From Actinomycetota bacterium (GTDB lineage Bacteria > Actinomycetota > Actinomycetes > Nanopelagicales > Nanopelagicaceae), in contig JAQCGQ010000039.1 in assembly GCA_027730465.1 (NCBI GenBank), positions 1 to 6,516 of the forward strand: a stretch of 6,516 nt of DNA, given 5' to 3'. Below the pieces are notes generated by a model. It did no database searches. It worked only from the letters and a program-made list of their open reading frames with translations, and was not told the origin of the DNA. The translations under genes and the position numbers were made by a program. Each line of letters begins with the position of its first letter. The first letter of the stretch is position 1. This document shows positions 1 through 5,365 of this stretch, in pieces.

Positions 1-1
1 T

Positions 2-160
2 TGTTCAACCTACGCCGAACTGGCAATAAGTGAGTTTGGTATTAAAGGATTTTTTATGGCTATCAGCAGGTTAGTAAGGTGTAATCCTTTTTCAAATGGT
101 GGGGTCGATTACCCATCTAAAAACGCAGTAATTAAAATTAGAGAGCGGCAGGTAGCCTAA
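2..160 (+). CDS. yidD: YidD membrane protein insertion efficiency factor, C-terminal part (5' end outside window)
   Basis: This is an open frame running in from the left edge, with 52 codons and a TAA at 158-160. The translation begins CSTYAELAISEFGIKG and continues with a RLVRCNPFSNGGVDYP segment. These match the YidD signature of a Cys-Ser-x-Tyr-Ala stretch, a Gly-x-x-x-Gly turn, and the Arg-Cys-Asn-Pro...Gly-Gly-x-Asp block. Roughly the first 20-25 residues, including the first conserved cysteine region, are missing because the window starts inside the gene. YidD is a small inner-face membrane-associated protein thought to help YidC/Sec insert membrane proteins. Its stop codon shares its last A with the yidC start codon (TAATG), which suggests translational coupling. 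Its place directly before yidC is the usual rpmH-rnpA-yidD-yidC order. Confidence 0.93.
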   Translation, partial: CSTYAELAISEFGIKGFFMAISRLVRCNPFSNGGVDYPSKNAVIKIRERQVA

Positions 161-1065
161 TGGGAGGCATCCTAAACCCCTTATATACCGCTGTTTCTTG
201 GGTAATGATCACATTCCATGATCTTCTAGCTTTCACCAACAACGAGGATCTGCAATGGTCAGTTGGAATTATCGCACTCGTTATAGTCATCAGAATCATC
301 TTGATTCCACTATTTGTAAAGCAAATTAAATCACAGCGGGCATTAACCGCACTCGCCCCCCACATGAAAGAGATTCAAAAAAAGCATAAGGATGACCGGC
401 AGAAACAATCAGAGGAAATGATGAAGCTCTATAAAGAGCATAAAACAAATCCACTTGCCTCTTGTTTTCCAATCCTGGCGCAGGCGCCAATATTTTTTGC
501 TCTCTTCACAGTACTAAATGGTATTAGCCAAAATAGACCCCACGGACTACTAAAAGGTGAATACCTACTATCTGCTCAAGGAGCTAGTTTTTTTGGTGCT
601 CCACTTTCTGGCACATTCCTAGGATCAAGTGATACCACCACAAAATTAATCACCGTTGCTTTAATTATCTTTATGTCAGCAACCACCTTCACCACCCAAC
701 GACAGTTGATGGTTAAGGGAATGCCAAAGATGGACTCTTCAAATAATATGATGTTGCAACAACAAAAAATCATGTTGTATTTATTTCCAGTTATTTTTGC
801 TGTAACTGGTGTTAACTTTCCAATTGGAGTATTAATTTACTGGTCAACTACAAACCTTTGGACTTGGGGCCAACAGTTCTATGTAATTAAGCGAAACCCA
901 ACACCAGGTTCACCTGCTTATGAAGAGTTACAAAAGAAAAAAGCTGCTAAGGGTTTAATTGAAGATAATAATGAAGCCCCAAGTGGTGACACAATTGTTG
1001 AAAACCCAACCGAGCAAACCGGGCAGAGGAAGCAACCAAAAAAGAAGAAGAAAAAGCGTAAATAA
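160..1065 (+). CDS. yidC: YidC/Oxa1-family membrane protein insertase
   Basis: This 301-residue protein is of the short Gram-positive/actinobacterial YidC type and lacks the large periplasmic P1 domain. The N-terminus (NPLYTAVSWVMITFHDLL) is the amphipathic helix typical of actinobacterial YidC, which supports the ATG at 160; an AGG at 150-152 lies 7 bases before it. Predicted membrane segments lie near residues 35-53, 99-121, 163-179, 203-217 and 219-237. Arg45, in the motif VIRIILIPLFVKQIKSQR, is the conserved hydrophilic-groove arginine of the insertase. The charged loop at about 54-98 is the cytoplasmic hairpin. The tail from about 250 is hydrophilic and ends in a strongly basic KKKKKKRK, which in Gram-positive homologues helps contact ribosomes. 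It inserts small membrane proteins alone or with SecYEG. The gene overlaps yidD by one base and precedes a jag-type gene, as in many Gram-positives. Confidence 0.97.
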   Translation: MGGILNPLYTAVSWVMITFHDLLAFTNNEDLQWSVGIIALVIVIRIILIPLFVKQIKSQRALTALAPHMKEIQKKHKDDRQKQSEEMMKLYKEHKTNPLASCFPILAQAPIFFALFTVLNGISQNRPHGLLKGEYLLSAQGASFFGAPLSGTFLGSSDTTTKLITVALIIFMSATTFTTQRQLMVKGMPKMDSSNNMMLQQQKIMLYLFPVIFAVTGVNFPIGVLIYWSTTNLWTWGQQFYVIKRNPTPGSPAYEELQKKKAAKGLIEDNNEAPSGDTIVENPTEQTGQRKQPKKKKKKRK

Positions 1066-1109
1066 CTAAATCAGTACAAAAACTATCAAACTAGCATAAA
1101 TCGTATATT

Positions 1110-1114
1110 GGAGG
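1110..1114 (+). promoter_or_regulatory. Strong Shine-Dalgarno of the jag gene
   Basis: GGAGG lies 4 bases before the ATG at 1119 and is the best ribosome-binding site in the window. It fixes the jag start. The preceding bases 1066-1109 are AT-rich, with no convincing hairpin or promoter. Confidence 0.8.
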
Positions 1115-1118
1115 AAAA

Positions 1119-1628
1119 ATGGCTAAAAAGAATGAAGTAGTAGAAGAGAAGGTTGTTGAGAAGAAGAGCTTGATTGCCCAACTTGAAGAAGAGGGCGATG
1201 TAGCAGCTGACTACCTTGAGGGATTACTCGATATCACAGATCTTGATGGCGACATCGACATTGATGTTGAGAACGACCGCGCAGCCCTAGCAATTGCTGG
1301 CGGCAAATTAAGTCACCTAGTTGGTGGCCGAGGCGAGGTTCTAGATTCCCTTCAAGAGCTAACCCGCCTTGCGGTGCACACCTCATTAGGTGAGCGAAGC
1401 AGGTTAATGCTTGATATTGATAACTTTAGAAGTGATAAAAAGGTTGAGCTAGCTGAGCTAGCTAAACAGACCGCTGAAGAGGTTAAATCAACTGGTGAGG
1501 CAATAAAACTGCGCCCAATGAACGCCTTTGAGCGAAAGGTCATTCACGACACTATCCAGGAGATTGGCCTAACTAGTGAGTCTGAGGGTGAAGATCCAGA
1601 TCGCTGCGTGGTAGTACTTCCTTCCTAA
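1119..1628 (+). CDS. jag: Jag/KhpB-type KH-R3H single-stranded nucleic-acid-binding protein
   Basis: This 169-residue cytoplasmic protein has no membrane segment. Residues 1-45 are charged, with a Lys/Glu-rich start and an Asp-rich stretch (DITDLDGDIDIDVEND, 38-53) that leads into a KH domain at about 45-102. The KH GxxG loop is GGRG at 69-72, followed by EVLDSLQELTRLAV. An R3H domain covers about 106-169; its signature R-x3-H is Arg139-His143 in FERKVIHDTI, and the family's C-terminal acidic-to-hydrophobic end (EGEDPDRCVVVLP) is present. The N-terminal Jag_N domain of Firmicutes proteins is absent, as expected for the actinobacterial form. In Streptococcus and relatives KhpB pairs with KhpA to bind many RNAs and affects cell elongation; that role here is inference. 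The gene sits between yidC and rsmG, with its stop 8 bases before rsmG, and contains a small tandem 9-base repeat at 1446-1463. Confidence 0.92.
   Translation: MAKKNEVVEEKVVEKKSLIAQLEEEGDVAADYLEGLLDITDLDGDIDIDVENDRAALAIAGGKLSHLVGGRGEVLDSLQELTRLAVHTSLGERSRLMLDIDNFRSDKKVELAELAKQTAEEVKSTGEAIKLRPMNAFERKVIHDTIQEIGLTSESEGEDPDRCVVVLPS
1446..1463 (+). repeat. Exact tandem 9-bp duplication within jag
   Basis: GAGCTAGCT occurs twice in direct succession (1446-1454 and 1455-1463), in phase with the codons, giving Glu-Leu-Ala twice at residues 110-115 at the start of the R3H domain. Each copy contains the self-complementary AGCTAGCT. It is probably chance or a small in-frame duplication. Confidence 0.6.
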
Positions 1629-1630
1629 GG
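1627..1630 (+). promoter_or_regulatory. Shine-Dalgarno-like AAGG deciding the rsmG GTG start
   Basis: AAGG overlaps the last two bases of the jag stop codon and lies 6 bases before the GTG at 1637. In this frame there is no ATG, GTG or TTG between the upstream TGA at 1589-1591 and this GTG, so it is the first usable start. Confidence 0.6.
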
Positions 1631-1644
1631 TTTCACGTGAAACC
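1629..1644. other. parS: parS centromere site 1 (perfect 16-bp palindrome)
   Basis: GGTTTCACGTGAAACC is a perfect inverted repeat. Its inner 14 bases match the bacterial parS consensus TGTTTCACGTGAAACA exactly; only the outermost pair differs (G/C instead of T/A). It spans the jag-rsmG junction and covers the rsmG GTG start codon, which is the central GTG of the palindrome. ParB encoded at 3168-4049 is the expected ligand: it loads as a CTP-bound clamp at parS and spreads along flanking DNA. parS at the start of rsmG (gidB), read as Phe-His-Val-Lys-Pro, is a well-known location. Confidence 0.95.
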
Positions 1645-2233
1645 AAATCCTGATCTACTCACCTTTTTTAAGGGTGGGCAGGATCAGATTCAAGCCTTTG
1701 CCCAGATCCTGACAACTAAAGGGATTGAGCGAGGTTTAATCGGCCCCAAAGAAGGGGATCGGATTTGGGATCGCCATATAGCCAACTGCCTTCCAGTAAC
1801 AACTCTTATCCCGCAAGGGGTGCGGGTTGTAGATATTGGATCAGGAGCCGGACTTCCTGGAATCGTAATTGCCCTAACCAGGCCTGATCTAAAAATGACC
1901 CTAGTTGAGCCCCTTCAAAGGCGGGTGGATTTCTTAAATGAGGTTATCGCAGAACTTAACCTTCCTATCGAGGTAATTAGGGGAAGAGCGCAAATAGTTA
2001 AAAAGCAGTTTGAGGTGGTAACCGCTAGAGCAGTTGCCCCCCTTGAAGAGTTGATCAAAATCAGTTGGCACATGATCCCAAAAGGCGGGGCTCTTTTGGC
2101 CATAAAAGGAGCAACTGCTGAAGTAGAGCTGGCAGCCACCAGCCTTAAAAAAGGGTCAACGGCCCAACTACATGAGATATCACTACCTAATCTGCCTGTG
2201 GCTAGGGTGGTTGAGGTGAGGAAAGGTGCTTAA
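1637..2233 (+). CDS. rsmG: 16S rRNA (guanine-N7)-methyltransferase RsmG (GidB)
   Basis: This 198-residue Rossmann-fold methyltransferase transfers a methyl group from S-adenosylmethionine to N7 of G527 (E. coli numbering) in 16S rRNA; loss of the family enzyme gives low-level streptomycin resistance. The family motif WDRHIANC is at residues 44-51, the SAM-binding glycine loop VVDIGSGAGLPG is at 64-75, and the acidic residue at the end of the next strand is Glu91 (LVEPLQRR). TARAVAPL (129-136) is the conserved RA-x-APL block. Length is near the family norm of about 200-240, slightly short at the N-terminus. It starts with GTG inside a parS palindrome; where many relatives begin Met-Phe-His-Val-Lys, the ATG position here is AGG, so translation probably begins at the Val codon. 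It ends 9 bases before parA, in the same frame, within an apparent operon. Confidence 0.95.
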   Translation: MKPNPDLLTFFKGGQDQIQAFAQILTTKGIERGLIGPKEGDRIWDRHIANCLPVTTLIPQGVRVVDIGSGAGLPGIVIALTRPDLKMTLVEPLQRRVDFLNEVIAELNLPIEVIRGRAQIVKKQFEVVTARAVAPLEELIKISWHMIPKGGALLAIKGATAEVELAATSLKKGSTAQLHEISLPNLPVARVVEVRKGA

Positions 2234-2242
2234 CTTTCGCCC

Positions 2243-3163
2243 ATGAGGGCAGATGATGTTTCACATGAAACAAACAATCAGGGCGCACCGGGGCCAAAGC
2301 CAGTAATTGGGGTTAGGCGGCTTAAGGAGCCAATGATCGCCCCATTCAAAACCCGCATCTTCACCATCGCTAATCAAAAGGGCGGGGTAGGTAAAACAAC
2401 TACCGCGGTAAATCTAGCCGCAGCCCTTTCAATGGGCGGCCTTAAGGTTTTAGTAATTGATCTAGACCCACAAGGAAATGCTTCAACTGCATTTGGAATT
2501 GATCGGGTGAATACTGCCGGAATTTATGATGTTTTAATTAATGATCTACCCATGGCAAATGCAGTGGTTAAAGTTGCAAACTTTCCACACCTTGAAGCGA
2601 TTGCAGCAAACTCTGATTTAGCGGGCGCTGAAATTCAACTAGTCCCAGCAGTTGCTAGAGAATTTAGATTACAAGCTGCGCTACAAACATTTTTGTCCGC
2701 TAAACAAAATGCCGGACAGTGCTTTGATTATGTCTTTATTGATTGCCCACCCTCACTTGGCCTATTAACGATAAACGCTCTAGCAGCAGCCGATGAAGTA
2801 TTGGTGCCAATTCAATGTGAGTACTACTCACTTGAAGGATTATCGCTATTACTTGAAACATTAGGTGAGGTGCAAAAGCGATTAAATCCAAAAATATCCT
2901 TAACCACAATTGTATTAACCATGTTTGATAGTAGAACCAGACTTGCAAATGATGTGGCAGATAATGTTAAAAAACATTTTCCTAATGAGTTAATTAATAT
3001 TCCAATTCCAAGAGCGGTTAGAGTTTCAGAGGCACCTTCTTATGGACAAACCGTAATGACATATGACACATCCTCACCAGGTGCTATTGCATACATGTCA
3101 GTTGCAAGAGAGATTGCAAATAGGGGTGGTGCGCCAATTAATGTCAAAAACGAGAGTGCTTAA
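2243..3163 (+). CDS. parA: Chromosome-partitioning ATPase ParA (Soj-like)
   Basis: This 306-residue protein is a deviant Walker-type ATPase that binds DNA non-specifically when ATP-bound and is released by ParB, driving origin segregation. The P-loop KGGVGKTT is at residues 46-53, with signature Lys46 and phosphate-binding Lys51. The A' motif VIDLDPQGN is at 71-79, and Walker B DYVFIDCPPSLG is at 162-173 with Asp167. The segments SRTRLANDV (230-238) and RAVRVSEAPSYG (257-268) are characteristic of chromosomal ParA. Residues 1-36 form a Gly/Pro-rich, probably disordered extension before the core begins at RIFTIANQ; its Val-Ser-His-Glu-Thr is the translated parS-like site. The ATG at 2243 has no well-spaced Shine-Dalgarno, whereas Met31 (ATG at 2333) has AAGGAG just upstream, so a 276-residue form starting there is possible. 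It ends 4 bases before parB. Confidence 0.96.
   Translation: MRADDVSHETNNQGAPGPKPVIGVRRLKEPMIAPFKTRIFTIANQKGGVGKTTTAVNLAAALSMGGLKVLVIDLDPQGNASTAFGIDRVNTAGIYDVLINDLPMANAVVKVANFPHLEAIAANSDLAGAEIQLVPAVAREFRLQAALQTFLSAKQNAGQCFDYVFIDCPPSLGLLTINALAAADEVLVPIQCEYYSLEGLSLLLETLGEVQKRLNPKISLTTIVLTMFDSRTRLANDVADNVKKHFPNELINIPIPRAVRVSEAPSYGQTVMTYDTSSPGAIAYMSVAREIANRGGAPINVKNESA
2257..2272. other. parS: parS centromere site 2 (one-base variant inside the parA 5' end)
   Basis: TGTTTCACATGAAACA differs from the parS consensus TGTTTCACGTGAAACA only at position 2265 (A for G), one of the two central bases. The outer T/A pair matches the consensus better than site 1 does. Read in the parA frame it encodes Val-Ser-His-Glu-Thr (residues 6-10), where a consensus site would give Val-Ser-Arg-Glu-Thr. 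Its centre lies 628 bp from that of the site at 1629-1644. ParB affinity may be reduced by the central change. Confidence 0.85.
2324..2329 (+). promoter_or_regulatory. Internal AAGGAG before ParA Met31, possible alternative start signal
   Basis: AAGGAG lies 3 bases before an in-frame ATG at 2333-2335. Spacing is shorter than optimal, but the match is much better than anything before the ATG at 2243, where the nearest purine-rich run (AAAGG ending at 2226) is 16 bases away. Confidence 0.4.
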
Positions 3164-3167
3164 TTAA

Positions 3168-4049
3168 ATGAGTAGTCGCAAAGGTGGTTTAGGCAGGGGA
3201 TTAGATGCCCTAATTCCACAATCAGTAATTCCAACAGAGATTAAAACAAGTAGCGGAGTAATAACTGCTAATCGAGATGAAATAGAGTTAAGTAACATTA
3301 GCGCTAATCCAAAACAACCAAGAACTAATTTTGATGAGGATCAATTAACTGAATTGGCATTATCAATTAAAGAAGTAGGCCTACTTCAACCACCAGTAGT
3401 TAGATCAATTGGAAATGGTAAGTATCAATTAATTATGGGTGAGCGCCGCTTTCGGGCAGCAAAACTTGCGGGATTAAAAAGTATTCCAGTAATAATTAGG
3501 CAAACTAGTGATGATCAATTACTGCGGGAGGCGATCGTTGAGAATATTCACCGGAGTCAACTTAACCCACTGGAGGAGGCAGCTGCTTATCAACAATTAT
3601 TAAACGACTTTAACTACACCCATGATGAGTTAGCGGTAAAACTAAGTAAGTCTCGTCCAGTAATTACAAACACCATGCGCTTACTTAATTTACCTGTATC
3701 AGTACAACGCCGAGTTGCAGCGGGTGTTATCACAGCAGGACATGCCAGGGCGCTTTTATCACTTACGGATGAAAAAGAGATTGAAAATCTTGCTAATCGA
3801 ATTGTGGCTGAAGGTTTAACAGTTAGAGCAGTTGAAGAAATTGTGGCAAGTGGTGGGGCTAAAGTAAAAGCTGGCTCAGTTCGAAGTGGAAAAATTCTTG
3901 CGCCTAAACTTAAACAAATTTCAGATGATTTAGCAGATCATCTAGATACCAGAGTCAGTGTTGAATTGGGTAAGAAAAAAGGAAAGATAGTAATTGAGTT
4001 TGCAACCATTGAGGATTTAGAGCGGATAAGTAAGGTAATTAAAAACTAA
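3168..4049 (+). CDS. parB: Chromosome-partitioning protein ParB (parS-binding CTPase clamp)
   Basis: This 293-residue protein has the complete ParB architecture. The N-terminal LGRGLDALIP (residues 8-17) is the peptide that stimulates ParA ATPase. The ParB/Srx CTP-binding domain runs from about 38 to 140, with GLLQPPVVR (71-79), the phosphate-contacting GERRFRAA (91-98) and ENIHRSQLNPLEEAAAY (125-141). A helix-turn-helix at about 150-175 (THDELAVKLSKSRPVITNTM) reads parS, followed by the conserved GHARALL (191-197). The C-terminal dimerisation domain occupies about 245-293 after a linker containing repeated Lys/Ser/Gly. Its likely targets are the parS sites at 1629-1644 and 2257-2272. It starts 4 bases after the parA stop with only a weak purine run upstream, so translation is probably coupled to parA. 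Its stop codon overlaps that of the convergent aminotransferase gene. Confidence 0.97.
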   Translation: MSSRKGGLGRGLDALIPQSVIPTEIKTSSGVITANRDEIELSNISANPKQPRTNFDEDQLTELALSIKEVGLLQPPVVRSIGNGKYQLIMGERRFRAAKLAGLKSIPVIIRQTSDDQLLREAIVENIHRSQLNPLEEAAAYQQLLNDFNYTHDELAVKLSKSRPVITNTMRLLNLPVSVQRRVAAGVITAGHARALLSLTDEKEIENLANRIVAEGLTVRAVEEIVASGGAKVKAGSVRSGKILAPKLKQISDDLADHLDTRVSVELGKKKGKIVIEFATIEDLERISKVIKN

Positions 4050-5329
4050 TTTATCTGCCGGCTATCCATCTCAGCTTTAATAACTCCTGCTAAAGATTTA
4101 ATACCTTCAGTAATGCGCTCAGCTGTTGGGTAGCAGTAAGAGATACGAAGTGACCAAGAACCAAAACCATCTGCATAAAAAGCAGTTCCTGGCACATATG
4201 CCACCTTGGCAGCAATTGCCTTTGGAACTAAAGCGTTTGTATCAATTTCTGGGGGTAATGTGATCCAGATATAAAAACCACCAGCTGGTTTTGTCCAAGT
4301 AACATTTTTTGGGAAGTACTTATTTAAAGCAGAAAGGGCGGCATTCCGGCGCTCTTTATATAACTTAGCAAAACTTGCAATCTGATCGCGCCAAGGCTGA
4401 TTAGCTAAGTAGCTTGAGATAACTAGTTGAGTAAAATTTGAGGGACAAAGTATTGAGGATTCAGAGGCAATCACCATTTTATCTTTTAAGGATTGCGGAA
4501 CTAATGCCCAACCAACTCTAAGGCCTGGCGCAATTGTCTTTGAAAAGGTTCCAAGATAAATAACATTTTCTGAATCACTAGCCCGCATTGCATTTGGAGA
4601 TGGTTTATCAAATCCAAGTAAGCCATATGGGTTATCTTCAACAATAAATATCTCTTCACTTCGGCAGATCTCAAGGATCTCACCTCGCCTATCAGCCGGC
4701 AGTAATACCCCAGCAGGGTTTTGATAATTTGGAATCAGATATAAAAACTTAATCTTTCGACCAATTGCTTTTGTAATTTTAATTGCATCCCTAAGTGCTT
4801 GCGGAATTAAACCATCTTCATCCATACCCACATGCACAACCTGGGCTTCATATTGCTTAAATGTGCCAAGGGCGCCAACATAGGAAGGAGCCTCAACTAA
4901 AACCACATCACCTGGATCAATAAATATTCGAGAGATTAGATCAAGTGCTTGCTGGGAACCGGTTGTAATAATTACATCATCTGGGTGAGCTTTAATTCCC
5001 TCTAGCGCCATCACATCACAGATCTGCTCTCTTAGCTTTGGATGACCTTGCCCACTGCCATACTGCAAAGCCTCTGCGCCATTTTCTAAAATAAGTTTTT
5101 TGGTAACTGAAGCCATCATTTCCATTGGCAAGGCCGAAAGATTTGGCATACCACCAGCTAGGGAAACAATTTCTGGCCGACTTGCTACAGCAAATAGAGA
5201 ACGAATCTCACTAGCTTTCATACCTTGGGCGCGATGAGCAAAACGCTCTGACAGATTCTCTGGTTCACCAATTTGAACACGGGTGGCATCAACAGGTGGC
5301 ACAACTCTTAAATCTCTACCTGATTTCAT
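4046..5329 (-). CDS. PLP-dependent fold-type I aminotransferase, LysN/2-aminoadipate-aminotransferase-like; substrate unknown
   Basis: This 427-residue protein is an aspartate-aminotransferase-fold enzyme without the GntR helix-turn-helix of MocR regulators. Landmarks in order are IRSLFAVASRPEIVSLAGG (42-60), YGSGQGHPKLRE (90-101), the cofactor phosphate turn TGSQQALDL (123-131), LIPNYQNPAG (198-207) with the PLP-contacting Asn204, EDNPYGLL (231-238) with Asp232 for the pyridine nitrogen and Tyr235, GTFSKTIAPGLRVGW (260-274) with Schiff-base Lys264, PAGGFYIW (348-355) and LRISYCYP (394-401) with Arg395 for the substrate carboxylate. The order and spacing resemble Thermus LysN and related broad-specificity amino-acid aminotransferases, so all catalytic residues appear present. 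Homology starts near residue 28; the first 25 or so residues are poorly conserved, and no good ribosome-binding site precedes the ATG, so the start is uncertain (a GTG at codon 10 is an alternative). It lies 36 bases after the pseudo-amidase gene and probably shares its transcript. No lysine or other pathway genes are nearby to name the substrate. Confidence 0.9.
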   Translation of the reverse strand: MKSGRDLRVVPPVDATRVQIGEPENLSERFAHRAQGMKASEIRSLFAVASRPEIVSLAGGMPNLSALPMEMMASVTKKLILENGAEALQYGSGQGHPKLREQICDVMALEGIKAHPDDVIITTGSQQALDLISRIFIDPGDVVLVEAPSYVGALGTFKQYEAQVVHVGMDEDGLIPQALRDAIKITKAIGRKIKFLYLIPNYQNPAGVLLPADRRGEILEICRSEEIFIVEDNPYGLLGFDKPSPNAMRASDSENVIYLGTFSKTIAPGLRVGWALVPQSLKDKMVIASESSILCPSNFTQLVISSYLANQPWRDQIASFAKLYKERRNAALSALNKYFPKNVTWTKPAGGFYIWITLPPEIDTNALVPKAIAAKVAYVPGTAFYADGFGSWSLRISYCYPTAERITEGIKSLAGVIKAEMDSRQIN

Positions 5330-5365
5330 TAACCAAGTTTGCCATACAAACCAACGGTGATAAAA

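Noticed and set aside
138..365. Minus-strand open frame of 75 codons over the yidC start
   Set aside because: It lies antisense to the well-supported N-terminal coding region of yidC and the end of yidD, and its translation shows no recognisable domain.
1066..1109. Possible promoter before jag (TATATT at 1104-1109)
   Set aside because: No -35-like element at a proper distance, and the hexamer would sit directly on the ribosome-binding site; AT-rich sequence makes chance matches likely.
1915..2139. Minus-strand open frame inside rsmG
   Set aside because: It is a shadow of the methyltransferase gene with low-complexity Ser/Ala-rich translation and no own ribosome-binding site.
2736..2948. Minus-strand open frame inside parA
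   Set aside because: It is antisense to the conserved Walker B and following region of ParA; nothing in its translation is family-like.
4501..4683. Second minus-strand frame within the aminotransferase
   Set aside because: It overlaps the PLP-binding core of the aminotransferase in another frame, and the real frame carries every catalytic residue.
4046..5329. MocR/PdxR-type transcription regulator
   Set aside because: Such regulators resemble this aminotransferase but have a GntR helix-turn-helix of about 70 residues at the N-terminus; here the enzyme domain starts by about residue 28.
5337..5351. Small hairpin (GTTTG, 5-base loop, CAAAC) between the pseudo-amidase and aminotransferase genes
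   Set aside because: A five-pair AT-rich stem without a following T-run is too weak to call a terminator or a regulatory element.
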